From positions 1-25,800 of the IMG/VR virus record IMGVR_UViG_3300049217_000290: a stretch of 25,800 bases of DNA. One strand, written 5' to 3'. The notes beneath the pieces were generated by a model, which did not search any database, was not told where the DNA came from, and saw only the letters and a list, made by a program, of their open reading frames with translations. Position numbers and translations under genes: made by a program. Shown in pieces: positions 1-7,606 of the stretch. Position 1 is the first letter of the stretch. Each line of letters begins with the position of its first letter. This DNA is from a virus.

Positions 1-3000
1 ACCGGCGCCGGTCAGGACGCCGTCGCCCGGGCTCGCCTGCACGAAGGGCGCCGAATGGAAGGGGCCGATGCCGAGCGTGGCGAAACTGACCGTCGTGCCG
101 GTGGCGCCGACCGCGACCCCGGTCACGGTCTCGACCGAGGCCGCGGGCACGTCGCCGGTCATGGTGAACTGGGTCACGACCGAGGGAACGGCGGTATTCT
201 GGACCAGCCTCCCTTTGAAGAACTCGGCGTCGACGTTCGCCGCAGCCGGCCAGGATGCATAGGTGTTCGGGTCGCTCTGGCCGGTCTGCCAGCTGTCCAG
301 GCTGAAGGTCATCGCGGTCGAGCCGACCACGCCCGGCCCCGGTTTCCCGGCATCCGAGAAGAAGACGCGCAAGGTATCGTTGAAGCCGACGTCCTGGGTC
401 GGCGTCGTATAGGTCGGGTTCGAGACGGGATCGGGCACGAAGCTCTCGAAAAGCTGCGCGTTGGTGAGCGCGCTCGCCAGCACCGTCGAATCCGGGATGA
501 GCACGCCGGTATAGTGCAGGACGAAACCGGCGAGCGTCCCGAGCCAGTCGGGCGCGGCCAGGAAATCGATCACCGGAATATTCGCGTTGATGACGCTGAG
601 ATTGACCGACGCGGCCGGCCCGAGCTGCTCGGCAATGTCATGCGCCTGGATATAGATGGTCCAATTGCCCGGCGGGATGGAGACCGTCGATTCCGAGGTG
701 GCCCGCGAGGCCTCCGTGACCAGCTTGGCGCTCGCCACCGTGCCTCCCTGCGCGCCATAGCGGATGTCATACCCCTTCAGCGCGTAGCTTGCCGGCAGAT
801 CGGTCCAGGCGATCAGCACGGTGTCGCCCGACTGCGTCGCCGAGAGGCCGGTGACCGCGATCGGCAGCGGCGGGCCCTGGAGCGTGAAGGTGCTGGCGCT
901 CACCTCGTCGAGCTGCTGCAACGCGCCGCCCCAGAGGTTGAAGGAGAGCAGCTTTACATAGATCGTGGTCCCGATCTGATCCTTGCTAAACGGATAGTCG
1001 AAGATCGCGTTATCAAGCCGCGCGAACAGCGTGCCGCTCGCATGGGCCGCGATCGTCGTGCCATAGGCGCCACGGCGGAGGTAAATCAGATTGTAGGCGT
1101 TCGGCCCGGTGAGAGTCGCCGTCTCATAGGAGATCAGTTCGCCGTCGCAGTAGCAGAGCGTCGCGTAGCTGTCGGCGTCCGCCTGAGTCCCTGACAATAG
1201 AACCGCGCTGGATTCGGTGAGGTCGACCGACAAGGTGTCGGTCGTATCCGGGTCCGTTCCCAACGGCAACACTGCGGTCAGCACGCCCTGGCGCGCCGGG
1301 CCCTCTACCGTACCGGCTTGTTTATAGGTGTTGCCGTCGGTCGAAACCCAGATCTGTGCTCCGGCCCAGACGGACCCCGAGCCCGAAACCGCGATGCCGA
1401 CCTCGAGCGAGCCGTTCGGCGCGATCTCCACCGGGTAAGTGAAGATAACGGGCGCGTTGGCGTCACCGGGATCCTGGTTGTAGTTCGGCACGTAGCCGCT
1501 GTTCGGCTGATGGCCGTAGGGCGTGATCGCAGCGTTGCCGGCATTGAAATAATCCTCGGCCACAATTGTCAGGCTCTGGCCGAAATCCTTGTCGTAGTTC
1601 TCAGTGATCTCGGTGACCAAGCAGAGGTGATCGGCCAGCCCGAGGTTGCTGTCGTTGATGGCTACGAGATCCATGGGATCGAGCTGGCAATATTTGAGCC
1701 CGACCGTAAAAGTATAGGTGTTGCGCACTTGCTGGCGCGCACCCTGCAGTGCGACAGCCTGATTGGCCGCCGTGGCGGCGCAGAAGAAGTGGAAAGTCTT
1801 GGTGTCCTGGCTGCGCAAGCCGTAGGCGGTTATGGCGGCATCGTCCTTCCACTCGACGATGGCGGGGTTATAGGCGTTGGTGCGGTCGAGATATTCCACC
1901 TTGATGTCGTTGTAGGCATCCGCGGGTCGCGTGCGATTGACCAGCACCGGGTCGTATTTGCCGCCCTTGTCGGTGACGGTGACGCCGGAAGAGCCGCCGT
2001 TCTGGTTGGTGAGGTAATCGTCGTCGGTGAAGGTAAATTGAGCCGCGGCCGCCGGCGTGAAACTCGAGCCATTGCCGGACACGCTGCCGGCATCGCCGTA
2101 GGGCACGATCGAGAGCTGTCCCGACGACCAGACGAACTCGCTGTTCGTCGCGTCGGTGAGGCTCTTCAGATAGTCGCTTGCCGCCTGCTGATCGACCAGC
2201 GCATCGGAGATCAACAAGCCCGCGGCACGACAATAACTCGAAAACATCGTCAAATCGCCGATGTTTTCAAGAGGGAACCCCAGCCCGTAATAGGGATTCG
2301 TCAGATAGTCGGTGATGACCGCGGCGGGGTCCGCATCGGCTGGCTGGCCGGAGGTCGAGGAGGCGTAGTTGACGGTAACGGCGACGCCGGCATCGGCTGC
2401 GTTGAAGGTATAGTCACCGGCATCGTCGACCGCGTATTGGCCGGGTCCTGGCGCCGAGGCGACCTGAGTATAGGCCGTGCCCCCGGCGGAAACCCCGAGG
2501 TCGTAGAGGAACCCCGTGCCGGGCACGCCGACACCCCCGACGACCTGTTGCGGGCCATAGGTCACCTGGAACCTGTAGGGCGCCGAAGACGGGATGGTAT
2601 GCGCCTCCGCCAGCGGCGACACCTGGAAAGCCAGCGGCGAGCAAATCTCAAAGCCGAAATTGGGCAGTTCGGCGCTATTGCCGAGTTGCAGCGGGCCGGC
2701 AGCAGCATAGGCGAGCCCACGATAGTTCAAGGCCGCGTTCGCCGGCTGCTGATTCCCGGCGGTATAGGAGATGGTGACGGTCTCGCCGGCATTCGCCGCG
2801 TTGAAGGTGTAGGTGCCGGTTGATGCATTGATCACGTACTGATTGATGGCGGGCGCGCTGCCGACCGCCGTGAAGGCCAGGCCGGAAGGGCCGGCCACGC
2901 CATCGTCGGCGATGAAAGGCGCGGTGTAGTCGACCGTGACCGTATAGGGCCCGGTGGCCGGGATGGTATGCTGCTCCGGTATCGCCGCGGAGCCGCTCTG

Positions 3001-3390
3001 CAGATAGCCCCAGGCGCTTTGCGCGTAGCTGCCGAGAAACGGCGTGAAGTTGTAGGCCGCGAGCGTAGCGGCAGTCTTGTCGTCCCAGAGCTGATCGATC
3101 GCAGCCATCGGGCCCTCGCACAAGGCGATGGCCACGCCGGCCTGGTAGGTATAGTTCACGTTGGCGCCGCCGTTCCCGCCGCCCTTGCCGCCGCCTTTGC
3201 CGCCACCGCCGCTGCTATTGGCGATGGCTTCGAAGTTGCCGTACCAGATCAGGTTGCCGGAAATGCGGATCTGGCCATAGACGATGGCGACCGCCTTGCC
3301 GGCGACGGAGGTCTGCACGCGGAGCGAGGAATATTGTGGTCCCTGATTCGACTGCTTGCCGCCTGCGTTGCCGAAAAGAAAACCGCTCAT
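1..3390 (-). CDS. Phage tail tip / host-specificity protein J, C-terminus outside the window
   Basis: This is the largest tail gene. The frame is open from an ATG at 3390 to the left edge, giving at least 1130 codons with no stop, so the C-terminus is missing. It starts MSGFLFGNAGGKQSN and has a glycine/lysine-rich linker at about residues 58-75, as in many alphaproteobacterial tip proteins. Two copies of a beta module follow at about residues 141-210 and 264-341. Next comes the conserved tip-protein core with DYLTNPYYGLGFP at about residue 355, and a fibronectin type III-like domain at about residues 840-930. J proteins form the hub and tip of siphophage tails and contact the host receptor. 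GAGGG at 3395-3399 is a fair ribosome binding site 4 nt before the ATG. It is the last gene seen in the DUF2460-DUF2163-NlpC/P60-J series. I see no TIM-barrel segment like that of the gene transfer agent homolog. Confidence 0.88.
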   Translation of the reverse strand, partial: MSGFLFGNAGGKQSNQGPQYSSLRVQTSVAGKAVAIVYGQIRISGNLIWYGNFEAIANSSGGGGKGGGKGGGNGGANVNYTYQAGVAIALCEGPMAAIDQLWDDKTAATLAAYNFTPFLGSYAQSAWGYLQSGSAAIPEQHTIPATGPYTVTVDYTAPFIADDGVAGPSGLAFTAVGSAPAINQYVINASTGTYTFNAANAGETVTISYTAGNQQPANAALNYRGLAYAAAGPLQLGNSAELPNFGFEICSPLAFQVSPLAEAHTIPSSAPYRFQVTYGPQQVVGGVGVPGTGFLYDLGVSAGGTAYTQVASAPGPGQYAVDDAGDYTFNAADAGVAVTVNYASSTSGQPADADPAAVITDYLTNPYYGLGFPLENIGDLTMFSSYCRAAGLLISDALVDQQAASDYLKSLTDATNSEFVWSSGQLSIVPYGDAGSVSGNGSSFTPAAAAQFTFTDDDYLTNQNGGSSGVTVTDKGGKYDPVLVNRTRPADAYNDIKVEYLDRTNAYNPAIVEWKDDAAITAYGLRSQDTKTFHFFCAATAANQAVALQGARQQVRNTYTFTVGLKYCQLDPMDLVAINDSNLGLADHLCLVTEITENYDKDFGQSLTIVAEDYFNAGNAAITPYGHQPNSGYVPNYNQDPGDANAPVIFTYPVEIAPNGSLEVGIAVSGSGSVWAGAQIWVSTDGNTYKQAGTVEGPARQGVLTAVLPLGTDPDTTDTLSVDLTESSAVLLSGTQADADSYATLCYCDGELISYETATLTGPNAYNLIYLRRGAYGTTIAAHASGTLFARLDNAIFDYPFSKDQIGTTIYVKLLSFNLWGGALQQLDEVSASTFTLQGPPLPIAVTGLSATQSGDTVLIAWTDLPASYALKGYDIRYGAQGGTVASAKLVTEASRATSESTVSIPPGNWTIYIQAHDIAEQLGPAASVNLSVINANIPVIDFLAAPDWLGTLAGFVLHYTGVLIPDSTVLASALTNAQLFESFVPDPVSNPTYTTPTQDVGFNDTLRVFFSDAGKPGPGVVGSTAMTFSLDSWQTGQSDPNTYASWPAAANVDAEFFKGRLVQNTAVPSVVTQFTMTGDVPAASVETVTGVAVGATGTTVSFATLGIGPFHSAPFVQASPGDGVLTGAG

Positions 3391-3407
3391 CGGACCCTCA
3401 CGGACAA

Positions 3408-3490
3408 CAGGTTAACCACAGAGGCACAGGGCAAAACGTTTTTGCGGCAAAGCCGTGAAGAATCTTCCCTGTGCCTCTGTGGTTAACCTG
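3408..3490. repeat. Inverted repeat with perfect 24-bp arms between NlpC/P60 and J
   Basis: The arms at 3408-3431 and 3467-3490 are perfect reverse complements around a 35-nt centre. Their core reads TTAACCACAGAGGCACAG, a motif I recall from dispersed intergenic palindromes in many unrelated bacteria. The right arm contains the TAA stop of the NlpC/P60 gene (3483-3485). The left arm ends 8 nt before the ribosome binding site of J. In the mRNA this would be a long stem between two tail cistrons. It could be a mobile palindromic repeat that landed in the junction, a processing or attenuation signal, or both. Confidence 0.85.
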
Positions 3491-3929
3491 CTTCTGAGAA
3501 TACGCTGAAGAATTTGGTGTCCCGCCCCGCCAGCCGGCCACCATCACCACGATCGAGCACCACCATGCGGGCGCCGGCATAGGCGTGGATCACTTCTTCG
3601 GGCCATGGCCTGGTGATGATCGCGCCGTGCGCGAAGGCGCGGCCCCAGCGGTAGAGCACGATATCGCCGGGAACTGGCCGCTCGATTTCATGGGCCACGT
3701 TAATAATGACGGCCAGGTATCGTTCCAAGTCCCGATGCAGGTGCCAATCCGGCGGGTAGTGACCGATGTCGACGGGCGGCACAGCGCCGGCGCGGGCGAA
3801 GACTTCGGCGAGCAAGGTCGCGCAATCGACGCCGCCGCCCTTTATGCGCCCCATGTGGTGGTAGGGCGTGCGGAGCCAGGTCTTCGCCTCGGCAATCACG
3901 GCAGCGCGCAGAACGGTTTCGGCTGACAT
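3483..3929 (-). CDS. Phage NlpC/P60-family cell-wall peptidase (tail tip lysin)
   Basis: A 148-residue papain-like peptidase of the tail tip that would cut peptide cross-links of peptidoglycan during DNA entry. The catalytic triad is visible: Cys36 in GVDCATLL, His101 in AFAHGAI and His115 in IHAYAGA. The length and sequence match phage NlpC/P60 proteins, including the gene transfer agent tail peptidase. A GTG at 3932 directly precedes the ATG at 3929. The ribosome binding site AGGAGG (3936-3941) is 6 nt from the ATG and only 3 nt from the GTG, so I chose the ATG. The gene lies between DUF2163 and J as expected. Its stop codon is inside the right arm of the 24-bp inverted repeat, so the repeat may have reshaped the last two codons. 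Confidence 0.9.
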   Translation of the reverse strand: MSAETVLRAAVIAEAKTWLRTPYHHMGRIKGGGVDCATLLAEVFARAGAVPPVDIGHYPPDWHLHRDLERYLAVIINVAHEIERPVPGDIVLYRWGRAFAHGAIITRPWPEEVIHAYAGARMVVLDRGDGGRLAGRDTKFFSVFSEAG

Positions 3930-3940
3930 CACGCGCCTCC

Positions 3941-3977
3941 TGAGAGATGCGGCCTCTCACGGTTCGAGGGCGAACCG
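3941..3977 (-). promoter_or_regulatory. Two small hairpins in front of NlpC/P60
   Basis: Two adjacent inverted repeats lie in the DUF2163-NlpC/P60 gap. The first is TGAGAG/CTCTCA (3941-3946 with 3954-3959). The second is CGGTTCG/CGAACCG (3960-3966 with 3971-3977). The first ends at the ribosome binding site of the peptidase gene, so the folded leader could affect its translation. With the larger hairpin at 3993-4029 they make three hairpins in a row in about 90 nt. The role is inferred; only the pairing is seen. Confidence 0.5.
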
Positions 3978-3992
3978 CTGCCGGCCTAGGTC

Positions 3993-4029
3993 GCCGCAGA
4001 GACCGCAGCTATGCTGCGGTCTCTGCGGC
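3993..4029 (-). terminator. Strong hairpin over the DUF2163 stop codon
   Basis: A perfect 16-bp stem (3993-4008 with 4014-4029) closes a 5-nt loop. The DUF2163 stop TAG (4009-4011) lies in the loop, and the last five codons are encoded by one arm. No T-run follows on the minus strand, so this is not a classical intrinsic terminator. It is better read as an intra-operon attenuator, an mRNA-stability or cleavage element, or an inserted palindrome. Confidence 0.6.
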
Positions 4030-4995
4030 TGGGATAAACGGCTGGCCGCCGAAGTTGGCGGTGTTGGCGAAGTAGGCGCAGGCCTGGAAGGTCTTGTTGC
4101 AGCCGGGATAGGCGGTGAAGGTGTCGCCGACCTGCACCGGAAAGTAGAAGGGTGCGAGCAAGGTCATCGTTCCCGTCCCGCCATTCCACATGCGGACCGA
4201 ACGGCTGAAGCCGGCGTTGTTGCCGGAAGTCATCACCACCTGTCCGAGCGCGAAGGTGCCGCCGGCACCGGCGCCCGCCGGCGGCACTGCCGTGGTGACG
4301 ATGGTGTTCTGCGTGCTGCCGGCGCCTAGCGTGCCGCTCACGGCAAAGGCGGCGCGCGACAGAGTGCAGCCGGCATCGAACAAGGTGTGCCGGCAGGGCG
4401 CGCCGAACAGATTGCGCGGCATGTTGATGCCGAGCAATTCCAGGTGGCTGTTGATGGAGATGACCGCGGCACTGCGCCCGAAATCAACCGTCGCGACGCG
4501 GCCGTAAAACCAGCAGATGGCGCCGACCGGCACCCACGATGTCGCGCCGGCGTTTGGCGGGCCGGAGAAAAAGGCGTAGTCGACTTCGACAGTGGCACCG
4601 TCGAGCGCGCCGGCTGCGAGCGCCTGCAGCCAGGGCTGGCCGCCGATCATGTCGGGGAAGGCCGCGCCGGTGAGGTCATCAGTTGATCGAGGGCTTGCCG
4701 CGACTTGGAAACTGTCTACATCGAGGCCGATCTTGAAGTGGCCGACAGCTTTCTGATCGTCGCGATCGAAGCGCACCTCGCCAGAGGACCAGATCTGCTG
4801 GCCGTAGGTCGGATGGTCAAATGATATGTCGATGTCGGAGACCGCATAGTAGAGCCGGCCGCCACCGGCGAGATTGAAGGTGTAGAGATCTACTTTATAG
4901 CCGGGCTGCGAGCTCGACCAGGCGGCCAGCAGTGCCTGTACGGCTGACGTGGCGGAGCTGGGCAAAACAGGTTTGATAGCAACCTCCCTACCCAA
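4009..4995 (-). CDS. Phage tail protein, DUF2163 with BR0599-type C-terminal domain
   Basis: Tail-tip baseplate-like protein of up to 328 residues, related to gene transfer agent gp13. The N-terminal two thirds matches DUF2163. The C-terminal part has the cysteine-rich BR0599 signature: CRHTLFDAGC around residue 210 and CNKTFQACAYF...NFGGQPFIP near the end. These proteins bridge the distal tail protein and the J hub and often carry a metal-binding cysteine set. The start is uncertain. The only upstream canonical codon is a TTG at 4995, but it precedes the good ribosome binding site TAGGGAGG (4983-4990). The site lies 5 nt before an in-frame ATC at 4975-4977, and the next in-frame TTG is at 4963-4965. 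The gene is flanked by DUF2460 and NlpC/P60, and its stop is in the loop of a 16-bp hairpin. Confidence 0.88.
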   Translation of the reverse strand: MGREVAIKPVLPSSATSAVQALLAAWSSSQPGYKVDLYTFNLAGGGRLYYAVSDIDISFDHPTYGQQIWSSGEVRFDRDDQKAVGHFKIGLDVDSFQVAASPRSTDDLTGAAFPDMIGGQPWLQALAAGALDGATVEVDYAFFSGPPNAGATSWVPVGAICWFYGRVATVDFGRSAAVISINSHLELLGINMPRNLFGAPCRHTLFDAGCTLSRAAFAVSGTLGAGSTQNTIVTTAVPPAGAGAGGTFALGQVVMTSGNNAGFSRSVRMWNGGTGTMTLLAPFYFPVQVGDTFTAYPGCNKTFQACAYFANTANFGGQPFIPAAETAA

Positions 4996-5057
4996 AATGT
5001 GCTTGCGCCGTGCGGCCTTCCGCGACGATGCGCAGTGCGCATCGCGCTGCCAGCCGC

Positions 5058-5098
5058 CAAGAAATTACAATTTTACGGTCGTAAAATTTAATTTCTTG
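5058..5098 (-). terminator. AT-rich near-perfect palindrome over the DUF2460 stop codon
   Basis: The arms are 5058-5077 and 5080-5098, complementary for 19 pairs with a single-base bulge and only two bases in the centre. The sequence is strikingly AT-rich against its GC-rich surroundings. It encodes the last ten residues of the DUF2460 protein (LKKLNFTTVKL) and its TAA. It may be an mRNA-end hairpin or an inserted palindrome that supplied a new C-terminus. No T-run typical of an intrinsic terminator follows. Confidence 0.55.
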
Positions 5099-5652
5099 AG
5101 TTCTCGAAGATTCGTCATGAACTCTGCCAACTCCAGGCCGTTGTCGTCGTCGAAGCGGCAGCACCAATAGTAGGCGCCGGTCCAGGTGAGAGCATGTGTC
5201 GCCGCCGGCGCCGTGGTGAAGGTGACGATGCCGGTGGGTCCGACGGCGTAGTTCGACGAACTGACGAGCGAGCCGTTGTCATAGACCTGGATGGCGCCAT
5301 TCGGGCTCTGCACCGGCATGATGAAGCCGCCGAGCGTCCGTACGAGCTGGAACGCCGTCGTGCTGCCGTCGCCGGTGCCGAACTGCTGTGCCGAAACGGC
5401 GTTGTCGGTCGCATCGTTGAAATAGAACACGCCAGCAATGCCGCCGACACTGCAGAAAAGGCCTTCAAGACTCTGCCAATCGGCGACGGCCAGGTAATCG
5501 AAGGTCAGCTCGTACTGGTATTTGGGATAGAGCCACTGCCGGATGGTGGTTTCCTTGCCCGACTGCGAGGGCTGACGGATCGTGTAGAAGAGCGGCACGC
5601 GCTTGACCGGCCAGGACAGACCGATCAGGGAAGGGAAGACGGGGATGGTCAT
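5065..5652 (-). CDS. Phage distal tail protein, DUF2460 family
   Basis: A 195-residue protein matching DUF2460, the distal tail protein family (gene transfer agent gp12) that joins the tube to the tip. The N-terminus MTIPVFPSLIGLSWPVKRVPLF and the phrase YQYELTFDYLA are typical. Residues 88-162 form a beta-rich segment ending in GIVTFTTAPAATHALTWTGAYYW, distantly like the module found in the connector, tube and J. CRFDDD and the leucine-rich end match the family's C-terminus. The ATG is 3 nt after the tape measure stop. The last ten codons lie in an AT-rich palindrome (5058-5098), so the extreme C-terminus may differ from that of relatives. Confidence 0.88.
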   Translation of the reverse strand: MTIPVFPSLIGLSWPVKRVPLFYTIRQPSQSGKETTIRQWLYPKYQYELTFDYLAVADWQSLEGLFCSVGGIAGVFYFNDATDNAVSAQQFGTGDGSTTAFQLVRTLGGFIMPVQSPNGAIQVYDNGSLVSSSNYAVGPTGIVTFTTAPAATHALTWTGAYYWCCRFDDDNGLELAEFMTNLRELKKLNFTTVKL

Positions 5653-5655
5653 GGC

Positions 5656-7023
5656 CTAGTATTTCGGCCGCAAGCTGGGGTTGGCGTTCATCTGCTGCAC
5701 CACGATTTTCGCCAACTGCCGGGCATAGGTGTTCGCCATGGTGGTGAAGGAAGCAGCATCCACGGCGGTGACGTTCATCGCCACACCCACGCTGGTGCCT
5801 CCGCCACCTGGCGAACCGCCGGGACCGCCCAAGGTCAGCTCGCCGCTCCGGATGCTATTGGCGAAGCTCGCCGGGACCACCATCTCGCCGGCGTGCAGCA
5901 GCGCGCTCATGTTCTGCGGAATGGTGGCCGCGCCGATCTCGAAGCTGCCGAAGGCCGCCACCGCCGCGAAGGCAGCCGCGGCGGCCGGCGGCGCCAGGAT
6001 CCATCCGACATAGGGAATGGCACTGACCGAATTGTAGACGTTGGCCGCGGCGTTCTTCGCATCCACCAGGATGGATTGCGAGGCCGCCGCCTTCTGCTGT
6101 CCGATACCGGCCGCTGTCGAAGTCGAATCGGCGGACAAGATAGTGCTGTCGGCCGCCACCGAAGCATTGACCTTCTGCGTCTCGGCTAGCAGGTGGGCAA
6201 GCAGGCCGCCCTGCGCCGTCTGCTTGTCGGAAGCGAGACCCAACGCATTGTTCAAGAGCTTGTTCGTCAGCCATTTGGCATCGGCCATGATCTCGGACTG
6301 GACGAGTTGCTGCGTCGCCGAGCGGATCGATTCGTTGAGCGACTTGCGGCCCGAAAGCATGTCGCGGATGAAGGTATCCTCCGCGCCTTCCACTTCGCGA
6401 AACGAGCTTTGCCATGCTGCGGCTTGCTGGTCGGCCTGCTTCTTTGCCTCTATGGCAGCCTGGTCACGGAGCCTCTGGATCGCGGCGGTCTGCTGCTGGG
6501 CGATCAGCGTCTTGCGGTCTTCCGCGGTCTGAAAAGCTACAGTGTCCTTTTCATAGAGCTTCGCCAGCTGGTCGATCAGACCAGATTCTGTCGTATAGGT
6601 CGCTTTCGTCAGCGACTCCTCCTGCTGGAGACGTTGCGCGCTGCTGATCTGGCCCACGGCATAGAGCGCCTGATAGTGCTGCATTCCCGCCTGAAGCTGC
6701 CGATCGAGCAGCCTGATCTGATCGTCGATCGACTTGGCCGCCACGGCGGTGGTGCGCCCGAGATCCGCCGCAGCGGGCGCCGCCGCGGCAAGCTCGGCAC
6801 TGAGGTTCGCCACTTGCGCCCTCGCCTCTGTCGCGTGCCCTGCCGCGGATGCCAGGCCAGCGCTCAACGCGGCAGTGCCGGTCTGGCCGGAAGCCGCCAT
6901 CTGGTCGCCCAGGCTCTTCACGCTGGCGCTCAGACTGCCGATGCTGGACTGGACCTGTGCGAGCTGCGCCTGAAGATCGGCGGTCGTTGCCGTGATCTTC
7001 AGTTCGATGCTGTCGTCGGCCAT
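5656..7023 (-). CDS. Phage tail tape measure protein (short)
   Basis: A 455-residue protein that sets tail length and is threaded in the tail tube. The N-terminal half (residues 1-200) is alanine/glutamine-rich and predicted coiled-coil. A hydrophobic stretch of alanine, proline and glycine follows at about residues 335-365. After it comes the conserved tape-measure C-terminus ATIPQNMSALLHAGEMVVPASFANSIR. A glycine-rich linker (GGPGGSPGGGG) precedes the final domain. At about 1.5 angstrom per residue, the usual rule for tape measures, the tail would be roughly 70 nm long. The position between the chaperone and DUF2460 genes is the expected one. Confidence is high from order and C-terminal motif, although the repeats are weak. 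Confidence 0.85.
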   Translation of the reverse strand: MADDSIELKITATTADLQAQLAQVQSSIGSLSASVKSLGDQMAASGQTGTAALSAGLASAAGHATEARAQVANLSAELAAAAPAAADLGRTTAVAAKSIDDQIRLLDRQLQAGMQHYQALYAVGQISSAQRLQQEESLTKATYTTESGLIDQLAKLYEKDTVAFQTAEDRKTLIAQQQTAAIQRLRDQAAIEAKKQADQQAAAWQSSFREVEGAEDTFIRDMLSGRKSLNESIRSATQQLVQSEIMADAKWLTNKLLNNALGLASDKQTAQGGLLAHLLAETQKVNASVAADSTILSADSTSTAAGIGQQKAAASQSILVDAKNAAANVYNSVSAIPYVGWILAPPAAAAAFAAVAAFGSFEIGAATIPQNMSALLHAGEMVVPASFANSIRSGELTLGGPGGSPGGGGTSVGVAMNVTAVDAASFTTMANTYARQLAKIVVQQMNANPSLRPKY

Positions 7024-7043
7024 GGGATGCCCTCGAGACGGAA

Positions 7044-7313
7044 TTACGCTTTGAAGAAGCCGCCGGGCGACAGGGCGAGCAGACCGCCAATGTCTTGTGG
7101 CTCTGTTTCAGGCGCCGACGCGCGCCTTGGCTTGACCTGATAGACGGCGGCAAGGATGTCCCGCGCCGGCGGGAAGTCGGCCCAATATTCGAACTGCTCG
7201 TAGACCTGCGGAAGCGTCATCGCATCTATCTGCGGCCGGGTATAGCCGCACTCGGACGCTAGGCGACCGTAGATGTGGACCCAATCGATGCCGCTTCCGC
7301 TTTGGCTTCCCCC
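7044..7313 (-). CDS. Tail assembly chaperone, frameshift extension (GT-type product)
   Basis: The 81 or so codons downstream of the chaperone gene, in the -1 frame, encode IDWVHIYGRLASECGYTRPQIDAM and VYEQFEYWADFPPARDILAAVY. This resembles the second part of tail chaperones that bind the tape measure protein. The frame has no ATG, GTG or TTG before the conserved part begins, while the upstream frame (7259-7606) runs on past its start. As in lambda G/GT, a programmed -1 shift should fuse them. The only homopolymer in the overlap is five G (7309-7313 on the minus strand, CCGGGGGAA), which I take as the likely slip point, although it is not a perfect X-XXY-YYZ site. The stop is TAA at 7044-7046, 20 nt before the tape measure gene. 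Confidence 0.65.
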   Translation of the reverse strand, partial: GGSQSGSGIDWVHIYGRLASECGYTRPQIDAMTLPQVYEQFEYWADFPPARDILAAVYQVKPRRASAPETEPQDIGGLLALSPGGFFKA

Positions 7314-7606
7314 GGCGACAAGACCAGGCCGGAATGCTGCAGGATCGTCATGTTCGCCTGGCTCAACTCGGTGAGCGTCACTTCCAGGTCGAGAATGACA
7401 TCGGCAGTGACAACGGGGTTGTCCCGCGACAGCGCGGCCGCGACCGTTTCGACCATGTTGTCGTAGGCCAGCTTCTCCGCCGCAGCGGGATCCGGCGGCG
7501 CGGCGCGGGCCTTGGCAAGGCAGACGCCGAGCTCGCGAAGCTGACGCAGGGTGAGCGGCCGGACGACATAGTCCCGGCCGCCAAGCCTGATGGTTACATC
7601 GGGCAT
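7259..7606 (-). CDS. Phage tail assembly chaperone (G-type)
   Basis: A 115-residue protein between the tube and tape measure genes, the slot of the lambda G-like tail chaperone that coats the tape measure during assembly. It begins MPDVTIRLGGRDYVVRPLTLRQLRELG, a pattern shared by many proteobacterial tail chaperones, followed by a helical section. Its ATG overlaps the tube stop (TGATG, 7604-7608), so translation is coupled. The C-terminal 18 residues after the G run would be replaced by the 7044-7313 extension when ribosomes slip. Family membership is judged by sequence pattern and position. Confidence 0.75.
   Translation of the reverse strand: MPDVTIRLGGRDYVVRPLTLRQLRELGVCLAKARAAPPDPAAAEKLAYDNMVETVAAALSRDNPVVTADVILDLEVTLTELSQANMTILQHSGLVLSPGEAKAEAASIGSTSTVA

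Noticed and set aside
55-2823. Two long plus-strand open frames opposite J.
   Set aside because: The minus strand encodes the tip protein J without interruption through the same bases, and the plus-strand products have no recognisable domain.
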